The notes under the pieces are model-generated. The model was not told the DNA's origin. It ran no database searches and was given only the letters and a program-made list of their open reading frames with translations. The position numbers and the translations under genes are program-made. Positions 49,957 through 60,212 of a DNA stretch of 64,000 nt are shown one piece after another (position 1 is the first letter of the stretch; each line of letters opens with the position of its first letter). Source of the DNA: Filobasidium wieringae (lineage: Eukaryota; Basidiomycota; Tremellomycetes; Filobasidiales; Filobasidiaceae); assembly GCA_001600055.1 (NCBI GenBank), contig BCIV01000012.1, positions 558,474-622,473 of the forward strand. The letters run 5' to 3'.

Positions 49957-50364
49957 ATGCCTGGATCCGACAGCAGCTCGCTCTCATCCTTCCCAATGTC
50001 ATCTTTGAACACAAACCCCACACTCGGACGTCTAAGCTCTCTCCAATCTACGGAATCTGATGCGTTGAGCGACTGTCGTTCCGACGACGCAAAATCTCCT
50101 CCGCCAACATATACTGAGGCTACTAGACAGGAGCCTGGTGCCTCGGCGCCCCGAACGGAACGTGAGGCTTTTGAAAGCGACCGTGATCGTCCGGACCAAT
50201 ACGCAGGACAACCCAATGGGATGAATGCCCCATCTTCTAGCAACCGTGCCCCGCTGGACGAGATGGAGAATGGTGGCTGTTGCTGTCTCCTCAAATACTC
50301 CTGCACGGGCATTGGGGCTGGAATTTGTAGAGCCTGTGCGAAGGTGTTTTGTCGTTGTTGCTGA
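49957..50364 (+). CDS. Small protein with PY motif and cysteine-rich tail
   Basis: An intronless frame of 135 residues, not recognised as a named family. The N-terminus is Ser-rich (MPGSDSSSLSSFPMSSLNTN); the middle has PPPTYTEATRQEP, a PPxY motif of the kind bound by WW domains of Nedd4/Rsp5 ubiquitin ligases. The last 33 residues (MENGGCCCLLKYSCTG, then GICRACAKVFCRCC) hold nine cysteines, three adjacent near the start and two at the end. Such tails are often palmitoylated and membrane-attached (CYSTM-like proteins), which is inference here. There is no signal peptide, so a secreted disulfide-rich peptide is unlikely. A neighbouring small gene at 51195 has a similar cysteine-rich end. Confidence 0.6.
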   Translation: MPGSDSSSLSSFPMSSLNTNPTLGRLSSLQSTESDALSDCRSDDAKSPPPTYTEATRQEPGASAPRTEREAFESDRDRPDQYAGQPNGMNAPSSSNRAPLDEMENGGCCCLLKYSCTGIGAGICRACAKVFCRCC

Positions 50365-50997
50365 TGCTGTACATAATGTCAATACATGCCAGCATGAGCT
50401 CCGCGGCTATTCCGATATCTCTCGGCCCTAGATTTGAAACGATCCAATTCAAGCAGCGCAAGCCAGAAAACCCATGACACTGAGCGACACCGATAGGAAT
50501 GGAGTAAGTTCCTTCCGTGCCGAAGGTGGAAGTTGAACATCGGTAAGATCAAATGGATTGGACCTATAAGGTCGCCAAAAGGGGCGCGGAGAGGGTGCTT
50601 TGTTGACCATCCGCGCGTGCCCGAGATTCCGACCTCACGGTTAGCTGAAGCGATCGCATTCACTCCAGCATCATCCTATCTTCACGATGGCCTCTCTCGT
50701 ATAGATGCCCAGTCCCAATGGTGAGTCTTTGGGTTGGTATGTGACAGGTCTATCCGCACTGGTGTCACACATGTCCATTTACACAGCCAGAATCAGAATT
50801 CTCAGCAGAAGAAGGGGTATCAAAGGAACGCTCGCGTTTCGCGCATCAGCCGCGAAGATCGGGTCTCGCTGCTCCTATTCTTATTTGTTGTGGCTTAGGC
50901 GCAGGACCGCAGCCGAAACGTCTCATCGTATTGATAGCTCGTTATCCATTTAGGAATCCCTCAACCTTACTTCCCTTCTCTGCGCAAACTGTTCTTC
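50365..50997. other. Intergenic, nothing supported
   Basis: Between two small plus-strand genes. Short open frames on both strands (up to 94 codons) lack coding character. No motif stands out. Confidence 0.35.
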
Positions 50998-51183
50998 ATG
51001 GCGACTCGCTGGCCTTTTGACATTGCAAGTTCCATTCGGAGCGACACATCCGGGGATCTTTCCGAAGAAGACAGTTCTTCTCTCCTCTCCCAACCACCCT
51101 CTGATCAAATATCGACCGAACTCTCTGATCTAGCTGCTCCATCCCAATCCTATCAATCACAATACCCCGCCAGCCCATCCTGA
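50998..51183 (+). CDS. Short Ser-rich open frame just upstream of a Cys-tail gene
   Basis: ATG-started frame of 61 residues (MATRWPFDIASSIRSDTSGD, ending SQYPASPS). The stop lies 11 bases before the ATG of the next open frame, which is in another frame. Composition resembles the Ser-rich N-terminus of the 49957 protein. It may therefore be the 5' half of one gene broken by a frameshift or an unseen intron, an upstream open frame, or a separate peptide. No GT-AG intron with a normal donor could be found to join the two. Confidence 0.35.
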   Translation: MATRWPFDIASSIRSDTSGDLSEEDSSSLLSQPPSDQISTELSDLAAPSQSYQSQYPASPS

Positions 51184-51194
51184 AGCACGCGCCG

Positions 51195-51467
51195 ATGGCG
51201 TACGTCAAACCTGCAGCTCAAACCGAACCCCACCAGGGAAAAGATGACACGATCGAACTCGACACTGCTGAAGCTGCTCAACGTAGGAAAGCGATCAACA
51301 AAAAACTAATCGAAGAGGCGGTGATCGTAGCTCCCGAAGTCATCGAGGCCGCTGTGAATGGAAATTGCAGCTGTTCAGATTGCTGTGCAGCATTCTGTAA
51401 TGACTGTGGAGAAATACTCGGGTTCTTGGGAAGCCCACTGTGTGACATGTGTAAGATACTGGCTTAG
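51195..51467 (+). CDS. Small cysteine-tail protein
   Basis: A 90-residue frame starting MAYVKPAAQTEPHQGKDDTI. The middle is charged and helical (EAAQRRKAINKKLIEEAVIV, APEVIEAAVNG), and the end is cysteine-rich: NCSCSDCCAAFCNDCGEILG then LCDMCKILA, eight cysteines in about 30 residues. The arrangement parallels the 49957 gene about 0.8 kb upstream on the same strand, though residue identity is low. The family is not recognised. Possible roles are membrane attachment through acylated cysteines or metal binding; neither is shown. The true start may lie upstream if the 50998 frame belongs to it. Confidence 0.5.
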   Translation: MAYVKPAAQTEPHQGKDDTIELDTAEAAQRRKAINKKLIEEAVIVAPEVIEAAVNGNCSCSDCCAAFCNDCGEILGFLGSPLCDMCKILA

Positions 51468-51755
51468 TTACTTGATGGGCTTTGATGGCGGTATCGATCA
51501 ATATGAAGTTGTCTTATTTCGTTTTTACCCGAGCTATCGAATCTAGCTAGAACCCGTCCCGTGTGGTGTCCTCTTTCGACCTTCTCATCGATACACATCG
51601 TGATTCACATATTCGGTTTCAATTACTTTCACAATCTCTTCGAAAACATGGTTCCGTCTCGTTTCAGTTGTCGTGATATACATAGTGCCGTAGCTAAGGG
51701 TCTCGTTTCATCGCACACCGCACGCTTTAACGATCGTCGGCTCCAGCCAAGTCGA

Positions 51756-52186
51756 TCACTTCTTAGGGCTCAGAGGGTGAGCTATCAAAAGCGAGCGAGA
51801 AGATCAGTGGTCCATGGACGACTAGACGAGATTTGAGAACTCACAACTAGCAGGAGCGCTTCCCCTTCTTCCCATCTCCCCACTGATCCTCCCATCTTCC
51901 ACCGCACTCCCACCCTGTCCTTTGCCCTCCTTCTTCAAGCTCTCCCTCAATTGGGCTCGGGCGGCGTCGTTCCCCGGTCCGCTATTACGGGAGATCGAGA
52001 GCCGACGGGCTTCTTGGTGCGCCGAGGTCGAGGTGTGTTCTAGTTCTCCGGTCTGTTGGAATGGGACGTGAGTAAATCGATAGAGTTGGATAGACATGGG
52101 GTAGGACGGACCTTGCTGTTCTTCCTCTTTCCAAATCCTACCATCTGTTCCATCTTGGACTGAGCTGATTCGAGGCTCGCTAACAT
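51756..52186 (-). CDS. Unrecognised small basic protein
   Basis: Three exons joined by phase: an ATG at 52186 opens MLASLESAQSKMEQMVGFGK; a donor GTCCGT near 52111 and acceptor CCAACAG near 52054 lead to TGELEHTSTSAHQEARRLSI. A third exon after donor GTGAGT near 51848 adds SHPLSPKK before a TGA at 51756. The protein would be about 100 residues, polar, with a helical AARAQLRESLKKEGKGQ and the Ser-rich SISRNSGPGND. Read without splicing, a longer frame exists but starts with TTG and lacks an ATG. I cannot name the family. It converges on the small gene at 51195. Confidence 0.5.
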
Positions 52187-53535
52187 TGTGTAGTGATTGT
52201 ATCGTCTCTGTCGTCTGGTTGTTGGTTTGTTCAGTGGTCGTGCGGCGCGTGCGGTAGATCTGTGATATGTGATGCTCGACTGAAGAAGGGGCGAACCTGG
52301 TCAACTGCTGGAGCAGGTCGAGTTATATAAGAACGGCGACTATCATCGCGTTTTGGTACCGTGATCTCAGCTGATCAGCTTAGCGCGTCATGATCAACGC
52401 CAAGGTTGATTCCGACGTATCAGGATGGACAGCTGACTGCACAAGGTTCGATCCTGATTGGTCGACGTCATCTCGCAGTGAGATTGTACGGGTACGAGGC
52501 TAGGAGGATGGTGATAAGGTCAAGGTTCTTCGGGTTGGACGATCGATCAGGTGGACGAGACGATGCTGGGTGCTGGATGGGTCATACACAGTCATACGCT
52601 TTAGTGTCCGCGCACGTGTTTCAGACCGCGAAGGATGTGCTCGATCGTGCATCTCATGATTACAGGCTTGCACGACCTATACGGAGACTGAGGGTAAGAC
52701 TTATAGAGAGGGCACAGGACGGGAGGCAGCGGAATAGGAGGTGGAGCTATCTTTCCTGAAAGGATACCAATGATGGTGATAATAGTAGGGCGCATTTGTG
52801 TGTTTGTGTGTGTTCATGTGTTTGTGTGTGTGGGTGGTGCGTTCGTGTGTATGTGTACGTGAGCGAGATTGCGGAATTGGTCTCCGATTTCAGGACGTAC
52901 ACGTACCTCCTGTACAACTAATCGATACTCGATGGAGGCGTGCCACTTTGACGAGGCCACCGTGAATGACTCGTTGCCAATAATAGTCGTGTCCCTTTCA
53001 AACAGTCTCTCTCTCTCTGGAAAAGTGGGGGATGGATTGTGTAGGACGGGATACATCTGTATTGTCATGCGAAGCGCGCCATCGCCGTCTGTATTGAATT
53101 ACTGAGTGATCGGATTGGCTGTGTTCTCAGGAGAGAAATGTAAGCTGTCGATTTGTTCGACTTGTCAACGACTCTATCAAGCGATGTCATTATCGAGTTG
53201 ACATCTGAAGTCCCCCACGGCAATAATCACGGTCACCCAACATAGATCATCAGCGCGTAAAGATAGCAACAGATCTGCCCGAAAATCGTACGGGGAGACC
53301 CAGTAGCGAACAACCTAGATACGAGATCCCCCTGCATCCTCCAGAAGAACAGTCCAGGTCCTAAGAGATGAGAAAATCGCAGTCCAGGTCGATTTTCGCC
53401 TCATTTGGGAAACCTGACTAAGCGCTCGGAAATGGGCGTATGACTAATCACGTCATTTATTCGGGACGTCCTTATACCTCGAATCTAGTATTTCATTGAT
53501 CAACAGGTCTCGGGGCGAGCAAGTTGTTGGGTTCA
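52187..53535. promoter_or_regulatory. 1.35 kb divergent intergenic region
   Basis: Holds the promoters of the small gene at 51756-52186 and of the DsbA-like gene. It contains a TG-rich simple repeat (52796-52860) and a short CT run (TCTCTCTCTCTCTGG near 53007). A 117-codon plus-strand frame at 52406 begins with TTG and looks non-coding. Confidence 0.4.
52796..52860 (+). repeat. TG-rich microsatellite
   Basis: Imperfect (TG)n with interruptions (TTTGTGTGTG, GTGTGTGTGGGTGG) over about 65 bases. Low complexity; alternating purine-pyrimidine sequence of this sort can adopt Z-DNA. Confidence 0.7.
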
Positions 53536-54467
53536 ATGTCATTTGCTAGGAATATCTTCAAGTCAAAACTTATTAAACTTACCAACAACGTCTTGAGAGC
53601 CAGAAACATGTCGACTGTAACGAACGGGAACAAGGTCAAGGTGGAGATGGTCTCGGATGCCATCTGTACGTCCTCCCCTTCCGATCCTCTTGACAACCCC
53701 AACACTCACCCTTCTCGCCTTCGCCAGGTCCCTTTTGCTATATCGGTTACAAAAACCTCAACGCCGGTGTCGATCTAGCCAAATCAAAAGGGATCCCGCT
53801 CAACATCGACCTAGAGTTCAAACCCTTCCTGCTCGACCCTACGCTCACCAAGGAATCGGTCAACAAGAGGGAGAGGTATTACGCCAAGTTCGGAGGTAAA
53901 GAGAGGGTGGATGCGATGGAGCAGCAGATGGTCGAGCGAGGAAAGAAAGTCGGGATCGATTTGTAAGTACCTTTCGGAGGGGTTTTGAGCAGGAACCACA
54001 TATCTAATTGGGTTCTGATCTTTCGTAGCTCATACGGAGGAAACGTCTCCCAGACTCACGATTATCACCGCCTAATGGCCTACGCCCATGAAAAAGGGGG
54101 AGAACCCCTTCAACGAAAACTAGCCGAATCATGCTTCACCTCTTACTTTGAGAAAGAACTGGATGTCGGTCAACCAGAACAATTAATCACCAATGCCGTC
54201 CACTCCGGGGTGTTCGAATCGGAGGACGACGCCCGCAAGTTTTTACAATCCGAGGCGTTCGATCAGGAGATCAAGAAGGGGTACCGGGAAGCTCAAGGGC
54301 TAGGGATCTCCGGAGTACCCTTCTTCATCTTTGAGAACAAATTCGCCGTCTCCGGTGCCCAACCTCCCGAGGCGTTTGTAGAGGTTTTCGAACGGTTGAG
54401 CAAGGACAAGAAATCACACCCGGAATTGGTCGAAGGAGCTGCTTGTGAGATTGGCGGGAAGTGTTGA
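53536..54467 (+). CDS. DsbA/FrnE-like thiol oxidoreductase
   Basis: A thioredoxin-fold protein of the DsbA/FrnE/2-hydroxychromene-2-carboxylate isomerase superfamily. Three exons join in phase. The first ATG gives MSFARNIFKSKLIKLTNNVL, a basic amphipathic start that could target mitochondria; a later MSTVTNGNKVKVEMVSDAI would give a cytosolic form. The active site is split by an intron: DAI, then CPFCYIGYKNLNAG with CPFC. It continues IDLEFKPFLLDPTLTKES, then NVSQTHDYHRLMAYAHEKGG, LITNAVHSGVFESEDDARKF and GLGISGVPFFIFENKFAVSG, with the cis-Pro loop GVPFF and the SGAQPPE end typical of FrnE proteins. Substrate unknown. It ends CEIGGKC. Confidence 0.85.
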
Positions 54468-54611
54468 GCTGGATCCCGTCGATGCGCATACCCGGTTGAT
54501 CCGCCTATATACCTGATTGACTGCTGCATGCATGTAGGAAGGATATGAACATTCCATCCTCTATAATACAATCTTCTTTTCTCTCTTCGTCTATATCTTT
54601 CAGTTGCGCAT

Positions 54612-57600
54612 CTAATAACCCGAAGGTCGTTGAACACTGGTATCATAGGCTCTGATGAGTCGTTCTTGATCTTGGTTATTGCTCTCAGTCTGACTGAAAG
54701 CGAATCCTCGTTGTCTTCGCATACGTTGAGTCGCTCGAACCTTCTTGATAGCTTTTTGGAACCTGGTAGAAGAAACGGGGTCAGCGAGACGTAAGTGCGA
54801 CATCTGTATGAATGACTTACTGTTCTTGTCTCGGTCGATAGTCGGACAAGTTGAACTTCTGGATCTCCTGGACGATATGGTAAGACCTGGGGTGATACGT
54901 TCGTCGGTAGCTGTGCAAAACGATCGCCATCAGGTATCGTCCACTCGCTCGAGGTCCGGAAATGGACTCACTATTTCCAGACGTAATCTCGACTCAAGCA
55001 GATCACGGGGAAAACCAACAGGGATAGGTAGAAGACGCCGTTCGTCCATAGACGCGGTACGATACCCCAGTACTCCAACGAGAAGTTCAGAAGCGGAGCG
55101 ACGAGAGCGTAGATAGGAAGAGCGATCATGGTGAATACGAAAGATCCGGGGATAGCTACAAGTTGAGGATCCATCAGTAATAGAAAGCTTTCGTCATACG
55201 CTTCTGACTTACCAGCAAGAGTGTATTTCGTCCAGACACTGGTTTCAAACATGTCAGCCGCAGACTTTATAGCTATTGAAATGCGAAGCTCACTCAGAAA
55301 CCAATGCTGCTTTGCCGAGTACGGTAAGCAGGACCATTAGATACAGAGTAGTTCCCCAGAACCAGTGACCCGTGTCTTTTCCATCACTCTGCTTCATATC
55401 ACCCCAGAAAGTCAAGACGGAGAAGAAGAACAAGAGCTGTGATTGTGGAGCAGATCAGAATCGTTCTTTCAATCAACAGCCAAAGTCCCCGCTCACAATA
55501 CTATGGTAGAATGCGTTACCAATCCATTGCCAGAACGCAGCCTTGGTGAAGAACGCGTTCGTCTGCCCCAATTTGTACAACTGAGGGTATCGGTCGAGCA
55601 TACGTGCTGACACGAATTGGTCGAAGATACCAATGACAAGCGGTGGCAAAACGGTGAAAAGGACGTTGTAGAATGACCAGGTCCAGGATTCGTATACAAT
55701 TTGACCTGAGTAATCGTTGAAGAGGGAGTACTAAAAGCATTGGTCAATCAGCCAGGGACACCAAGCTCAGTAGTCGCTTCGCCCACTCACCCAGAATTGC
55801 GTCATGTACAAGACGATGTTCTTGTAAAAGGTGACTAAACGACCGAATATCAGTTCAACATCCGCGACGATTTCGACTGGGACACTGGGACCTACATAAT
55901 ATCAACTTGGAAAGCCGCTGATAACTCCACGATCCGTGCACGAGTAGCAATTTCTTCAAGAATCGGAATTGGGAAATTGCCACGTCTGCCGATCGTGCCG
56001 CTTGTAAACCCTCAACTCCAGATATACCAACTCCGATATGGGCAGCCTGGATCATTCCCACGTCGTTGGCACCGTCTCCAATGGCGAGCAGGATCGCCTT
56101 CTGATTCTTCTTTACGAGCTTGACGATGAGAGCTTTTTGCAACGGCGAGACTCGACAGCAGATGACGGCCTTGCACATGATGGCCAATTCCAAGAAGACC
56201 TTGGATGTTTCCTTCTCCAGCGCGTATGTCAGGCTCTTGCCATCGATAATCAGGGCGAGCTCCTCGGTATCACCGGCATTACGTTGGTTCTTTATGGCGA
56301 ACAGTCGCTTGTTCAGAAACTCCGAGGTTCCTTCACTGGTCTCCTCGTTCACAATAACCAAATTCATAGACTCGGAAATCAGTCTGCAAGAAAGACCAAT
56401 GTTGATCGCGGTCTCTTGTCGATCACCGGTCAACACCCAGATCTTGATCCCAGCCTGTTGCAAGGTGTGGATCGTATCGGGAACCCCGTCCTGAAGCTTG
56501 TCTTCGATAGCTGTAGCACCGAGAAGGAGCAAATCCTTTTCGATGACCTCTGCGACCTTTTCCAAACCTTCCGCTCGACCGTGTATCTGGGAAGCCGCTG
56601 CATCGTACATGGCAGACCATTTTCGGTATTCCTCGTCCGAAATGTCTCGATAAGCCAAACATAGAGTTCGAAGTCCTTCAGTGGCGTAGTCTTCCAGATG
56701 AACGAGCGTGCTGTCCATCAAGTTGGAAGAACCCTCCACCAACCTCTCGTAAATAACGGTATCGGCTCCCTTTGTATAGAGTTTGATCTTGCCATCGGGA
56801 CCTCGAATGACGGTAGACATCCTTTTCCTGGTGGAGTTGAACTCGCAAACGTTCAAGATCTCGAATTCGGTAGATTTACCTCCAATGTCCACAAAGACGC
56901 TCTTGGGTTTACGTGTCTGATGAAAAGGAGTCAATTTCGATGAAACATACATCGGTTCGGACGACTCACGTGGAAACGATAACCAAGCTCCTCAGCTCCG
57001 GAGACGAGAGCGGCCTCATCAGGACTGGAAGCTTGGTAGATGATCTTCTCGTCCTTGACCTCGGGGATGACCGTATGGCAGACGGCCAACAGGGTCAAGA
57101 ATTCCCTGATAGCATCGCCTTCTTCACCCGGTTCCATCATCCTCCGTTCCAATTCCTGGAAAGTCTTCTGACCCTGATCTGCTTTACTCTCATCGACGGT
57201 CTGCGCGTACATGGTCCCGTAGATAGAACATTCTCGGAACTCCATCTCGTTGCAGGTAAGCGTCCCCGTCTTGTCCGAGAAGATGTACTCGATCTGTCCT
57301 AGTTCCTCGACCAAACTCGACGTTCGGCAAACGGCCGGCGTATCCGTCTTGGCATAATACATGTCGAGATCCGAGTTGATCAGTTGAGCGAGCTGGAATT
57401 TGACAACGTCCATAGAGACGATCAAGCTTTTCAAAGAATAGGGGTGAGCGTGACTAAAGGTGCGTGTGCGGACTGGCCCGGGTGTACGTACGAGATGGGG
57501 ATCAAGTTGTTATACAAGATGATACAAGTAAGAAAATCTTTCGACGATCGAATTCCGGGCATCAGCGAACCGAATCAAGCGCGTCAGCGCGATATATCTC

Positions 57601-59993
57601 ACCTTCCACAAATTGGGTAGCTAGTGGATGAACGCACGATCAGCATCACGTCCGTCTAACAGGAGCAAGTCGGACCCACCTTTGTTCTTGGTCTCATCCT
57701 CGATACGCAAATACCAACTCTGTTTAGAAAAGAACCACTACCTCGCCCACAACATCTGACCATCAGTTCCACGGTCCACCCATAAAGCTAGAGAGGACGA
57801 GACCGTCTTACCGTCCTGATACTGCTTCCGATGGTGGAGATGAGGGACAAGATCAAGAGCAAGATGAACAGGAAGATGATCTGTTGATTGACCTGTCTCT
57901 CCACCGCGGTCCTCTTGATCGGTGCGGCCCTGTACGAGAACGATCGCATCAAAATCAACCCCCCGCGAGCGCGAAACCACTGGCCAAAAAACCCCTCCAC
58001 AAGGGAAGAGACACTCACGTAGCGTTCTTGAACAACTTGGTCTCGTGCCCGGCAGCGACGACCAATCCGAAAGCCCATTCCGTGTTCCTTATCTGAGCTC
58101 CACGTAATAACATTTGATCCGGTCCGATGGGTACCGTCTTCTCCCTCTGACCATCGGGTTCGGTGAATCGGAGGGTGCCATCGTAAGTATAAAGGGAAGA
58201 GTTGGGAGCTTCAGAAAGAAGAGAGCCGGATAGTTTACAGAGGACGTGCGGGGAGGTCAGATGGGCGGTGTTCGAATTGGCCTGTTTGATCTTCAAGTTG
58301 GTCTCCCTATCGTCCAAATGCACAACAACACGACAAAAACGATCAGTCCCTCCCATTTCCCAATCCGCATTTCCTCTAACCCCAACCCAATAAAGCGCAA
58401 ACACCACTCACCCATCCAGATTACTAGTCTCGACATAAGTCAACCCCTCCGGTTCACTACTGGCCAACAAGACCAGATCGGCCGGTATGAAATCGTTATT
58501 CTCCAACCGGACCATATCCCCTACCCTAAGGTTTCTCCAGGGCTTGATCTCGAACCCGCTCGTCAGTGGGTTGAGGACTTTGGAGGGGTTGGAATTGAGT
58601 TGTCGATCGGAGGCGTGTCGTTTCTGTGAGGGAAGGCGGGGAGTCAAGGAGGGATCAGTTTGAGCAGAGAAGATAAGAGGTGAGGTCAGAAGGGGGACTG
58701 ACAATATCTTCCTGTAATTCCTTCAGAGCTGAAGCGGCGATCACGATGGCGAGTGGGACGATGGTCGTCCACCTATTAGTCGGGGAGACGTTTGGGATTT
58801 GTTGAATACAGGCTATCCGTCGGGAACGTCGAGTCATCAATGAGAAGGGAGACAGAGGGAGGAGGGGGGAAGCGAGTGAGTAAGGAAGGAAGAAAGGAAA
58901 TGTGGTTCCTCAAAGGCAGATGAACGACTGACCAGTGAATAAGAAGAACAGATTGGCGTATTTCGAGAATTGTTCTAAGTCCCGGATAAAAGAGGCCTCA
59001 TCAGCTCACCCCTTCCCCCTGACCTATCCACCTGTCCGCAAACGATCGACTCACCGAACAAGAACTTGGGTATGAAACTGACCACGCCGTATTTCCCCGT
59101 GCCGACTCTGTTCCCACTCCATCTCCCCTTGCCCTCATTCCCGGTGCCTCTGACTTGACCTTTCCCCTGTCCGTTCCTCGTCGGATCGTTCAGGTAGATT
59201 TCCCGAGGTTCCCCTTCACCGGAAGATCTACTGAAGGGGTTCAGGGAGGAGAGGGAACCGAGTGAGAAGGAAGAGATCCGAGGGATGGAGAACGATTTCA
59301 AATCTGGTACGTTGAATCGGGAAGGTTTCGGTCCGACTGGGTTATGTGAATGGGGAGCGGCGTAGTCCCAGCTCAACTCGTCTATCGCGAACTCATCGTC
59401 CTCGTCCAACGGGCCTTTCTTCGAGTTCCCATTCCCATTCCCATTCCCGTGAGCCGAGGAGGAAGAGGAGGGGGTGAATTTGTCGTATCTCTCTTCTTGT
59501 TCGCCTAATCTCGCACCTGATCTCGAATTGGGATGGCTCGGTTGGAAACCTGCGGGTGGTTGAGCTTGGTGGGCGAATGGGGTGTTTAGGGTCGTAGAGG
59601 ATGGGCCTGCACCGAATGGGTTCTCTCCGTCGAGGTCGTTGTTGTCGAGGTTACGGGAAGGGAAGTGGGAAGAGGTTATGGAGGAGGTCGATTGGAGTGG
59701 ATGAGAGGGGACGTTATAGCTCGGCGTAGGGTAATCGTCGTCCTCGTCACTAAATGATAACAGAATGAAACAATTCGATCAACACTTGCCAACCTCGTCC
59801 ACTCTACAACCTGGACTCACTCTTGAAAGAAGGGATCCAAGCCCGCTGCTGCTCCTGCTGCGCGTTCGTCCCTGCCTAAAGTCTCGAACGGATCATTGCG
59901 ACCGGTGATACTTCCCTGAGAGAACTGGGAGTGCGCGTTGAGTGGTGGGGAGGAGAGGAAGTCGTCGAATGGATCTGGAGGTGGTGGTGGCAT
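54612..59993 (-). CDS. DRS2: P4-type ATPase, Drs2-like phospholipid flippase
   Basis: Drs2-type flippases move phosphatidylserine to the cytosolic leaflet of trans-Golgi and endosomal membranes and act with a Cdc50 subunit. The start MPPPPPDPFDDFLSSPP opens a disordered region of about 300 residues with DPF and NPF motifs (NDPFETLG, ENPFGAGPSS, LNPFSRSSG) of the adaptor-binding kind. P4 motifs: YVETSNLDGETNLKIKQAN (DGET), NLIPISLIVSMDVVKFQLAQ (PISL), YIFSDKTGTLTCNEMEF (phosphorylated Asp), YQASSPDEAALVSGAEELGY and LLAIGDGANDVGMIQAAHIG. The last helices end VFPVICLSRDYVWK; the cytosolic tail holds RRQRGFAFSQTESNNQ, matching the GFAFS autoinhibitory motif of Drs2. More than a dozen short introns are spliced by eye. 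It points away from the SPF1-type gene across 219 bases. Confidence 0.92.
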
Positions 59994-60212
59994 CGTTGTC
60001 GAGTGGTCGCCTGGTAGAAAGAGGAAATGTGAGGGAAACGGTCGACTGTGTTTATGGCAGATCAATCAGAGCTGTGCCTGCCCAGTTTATGCGTTATCGC
60101 CTCGAAAACGCATACAACGACACGTCCTCCCACCACTTCAACTTTCATTCTTTTCATCGATTCTCTCAATTTCAACAATTTCAACAACGTCGACCACTCA
60201 CAAAACCAAGAA
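59994..60212. promoter_or_regulatory. Bidirectional promoter between two P-type ATPase genes
   Basis: Only 219 bases separate the start codons of the Drs2-type and Spf1-type genes. The right half is pyrimidine-rich with TTTCAACAATTTCAACAA-like repeats (60168-60188), probably leader of the Spf1-type gene. No TATA-like element is clear. Confidence 0.5.

Noticed and set aside
52406..52759. 117-codon plus-strand open frame upstream of the DsbA-like gene
   Set aside because: Begins with TTG, not ATG, is Arg-rich and overlaps nothing conserved.
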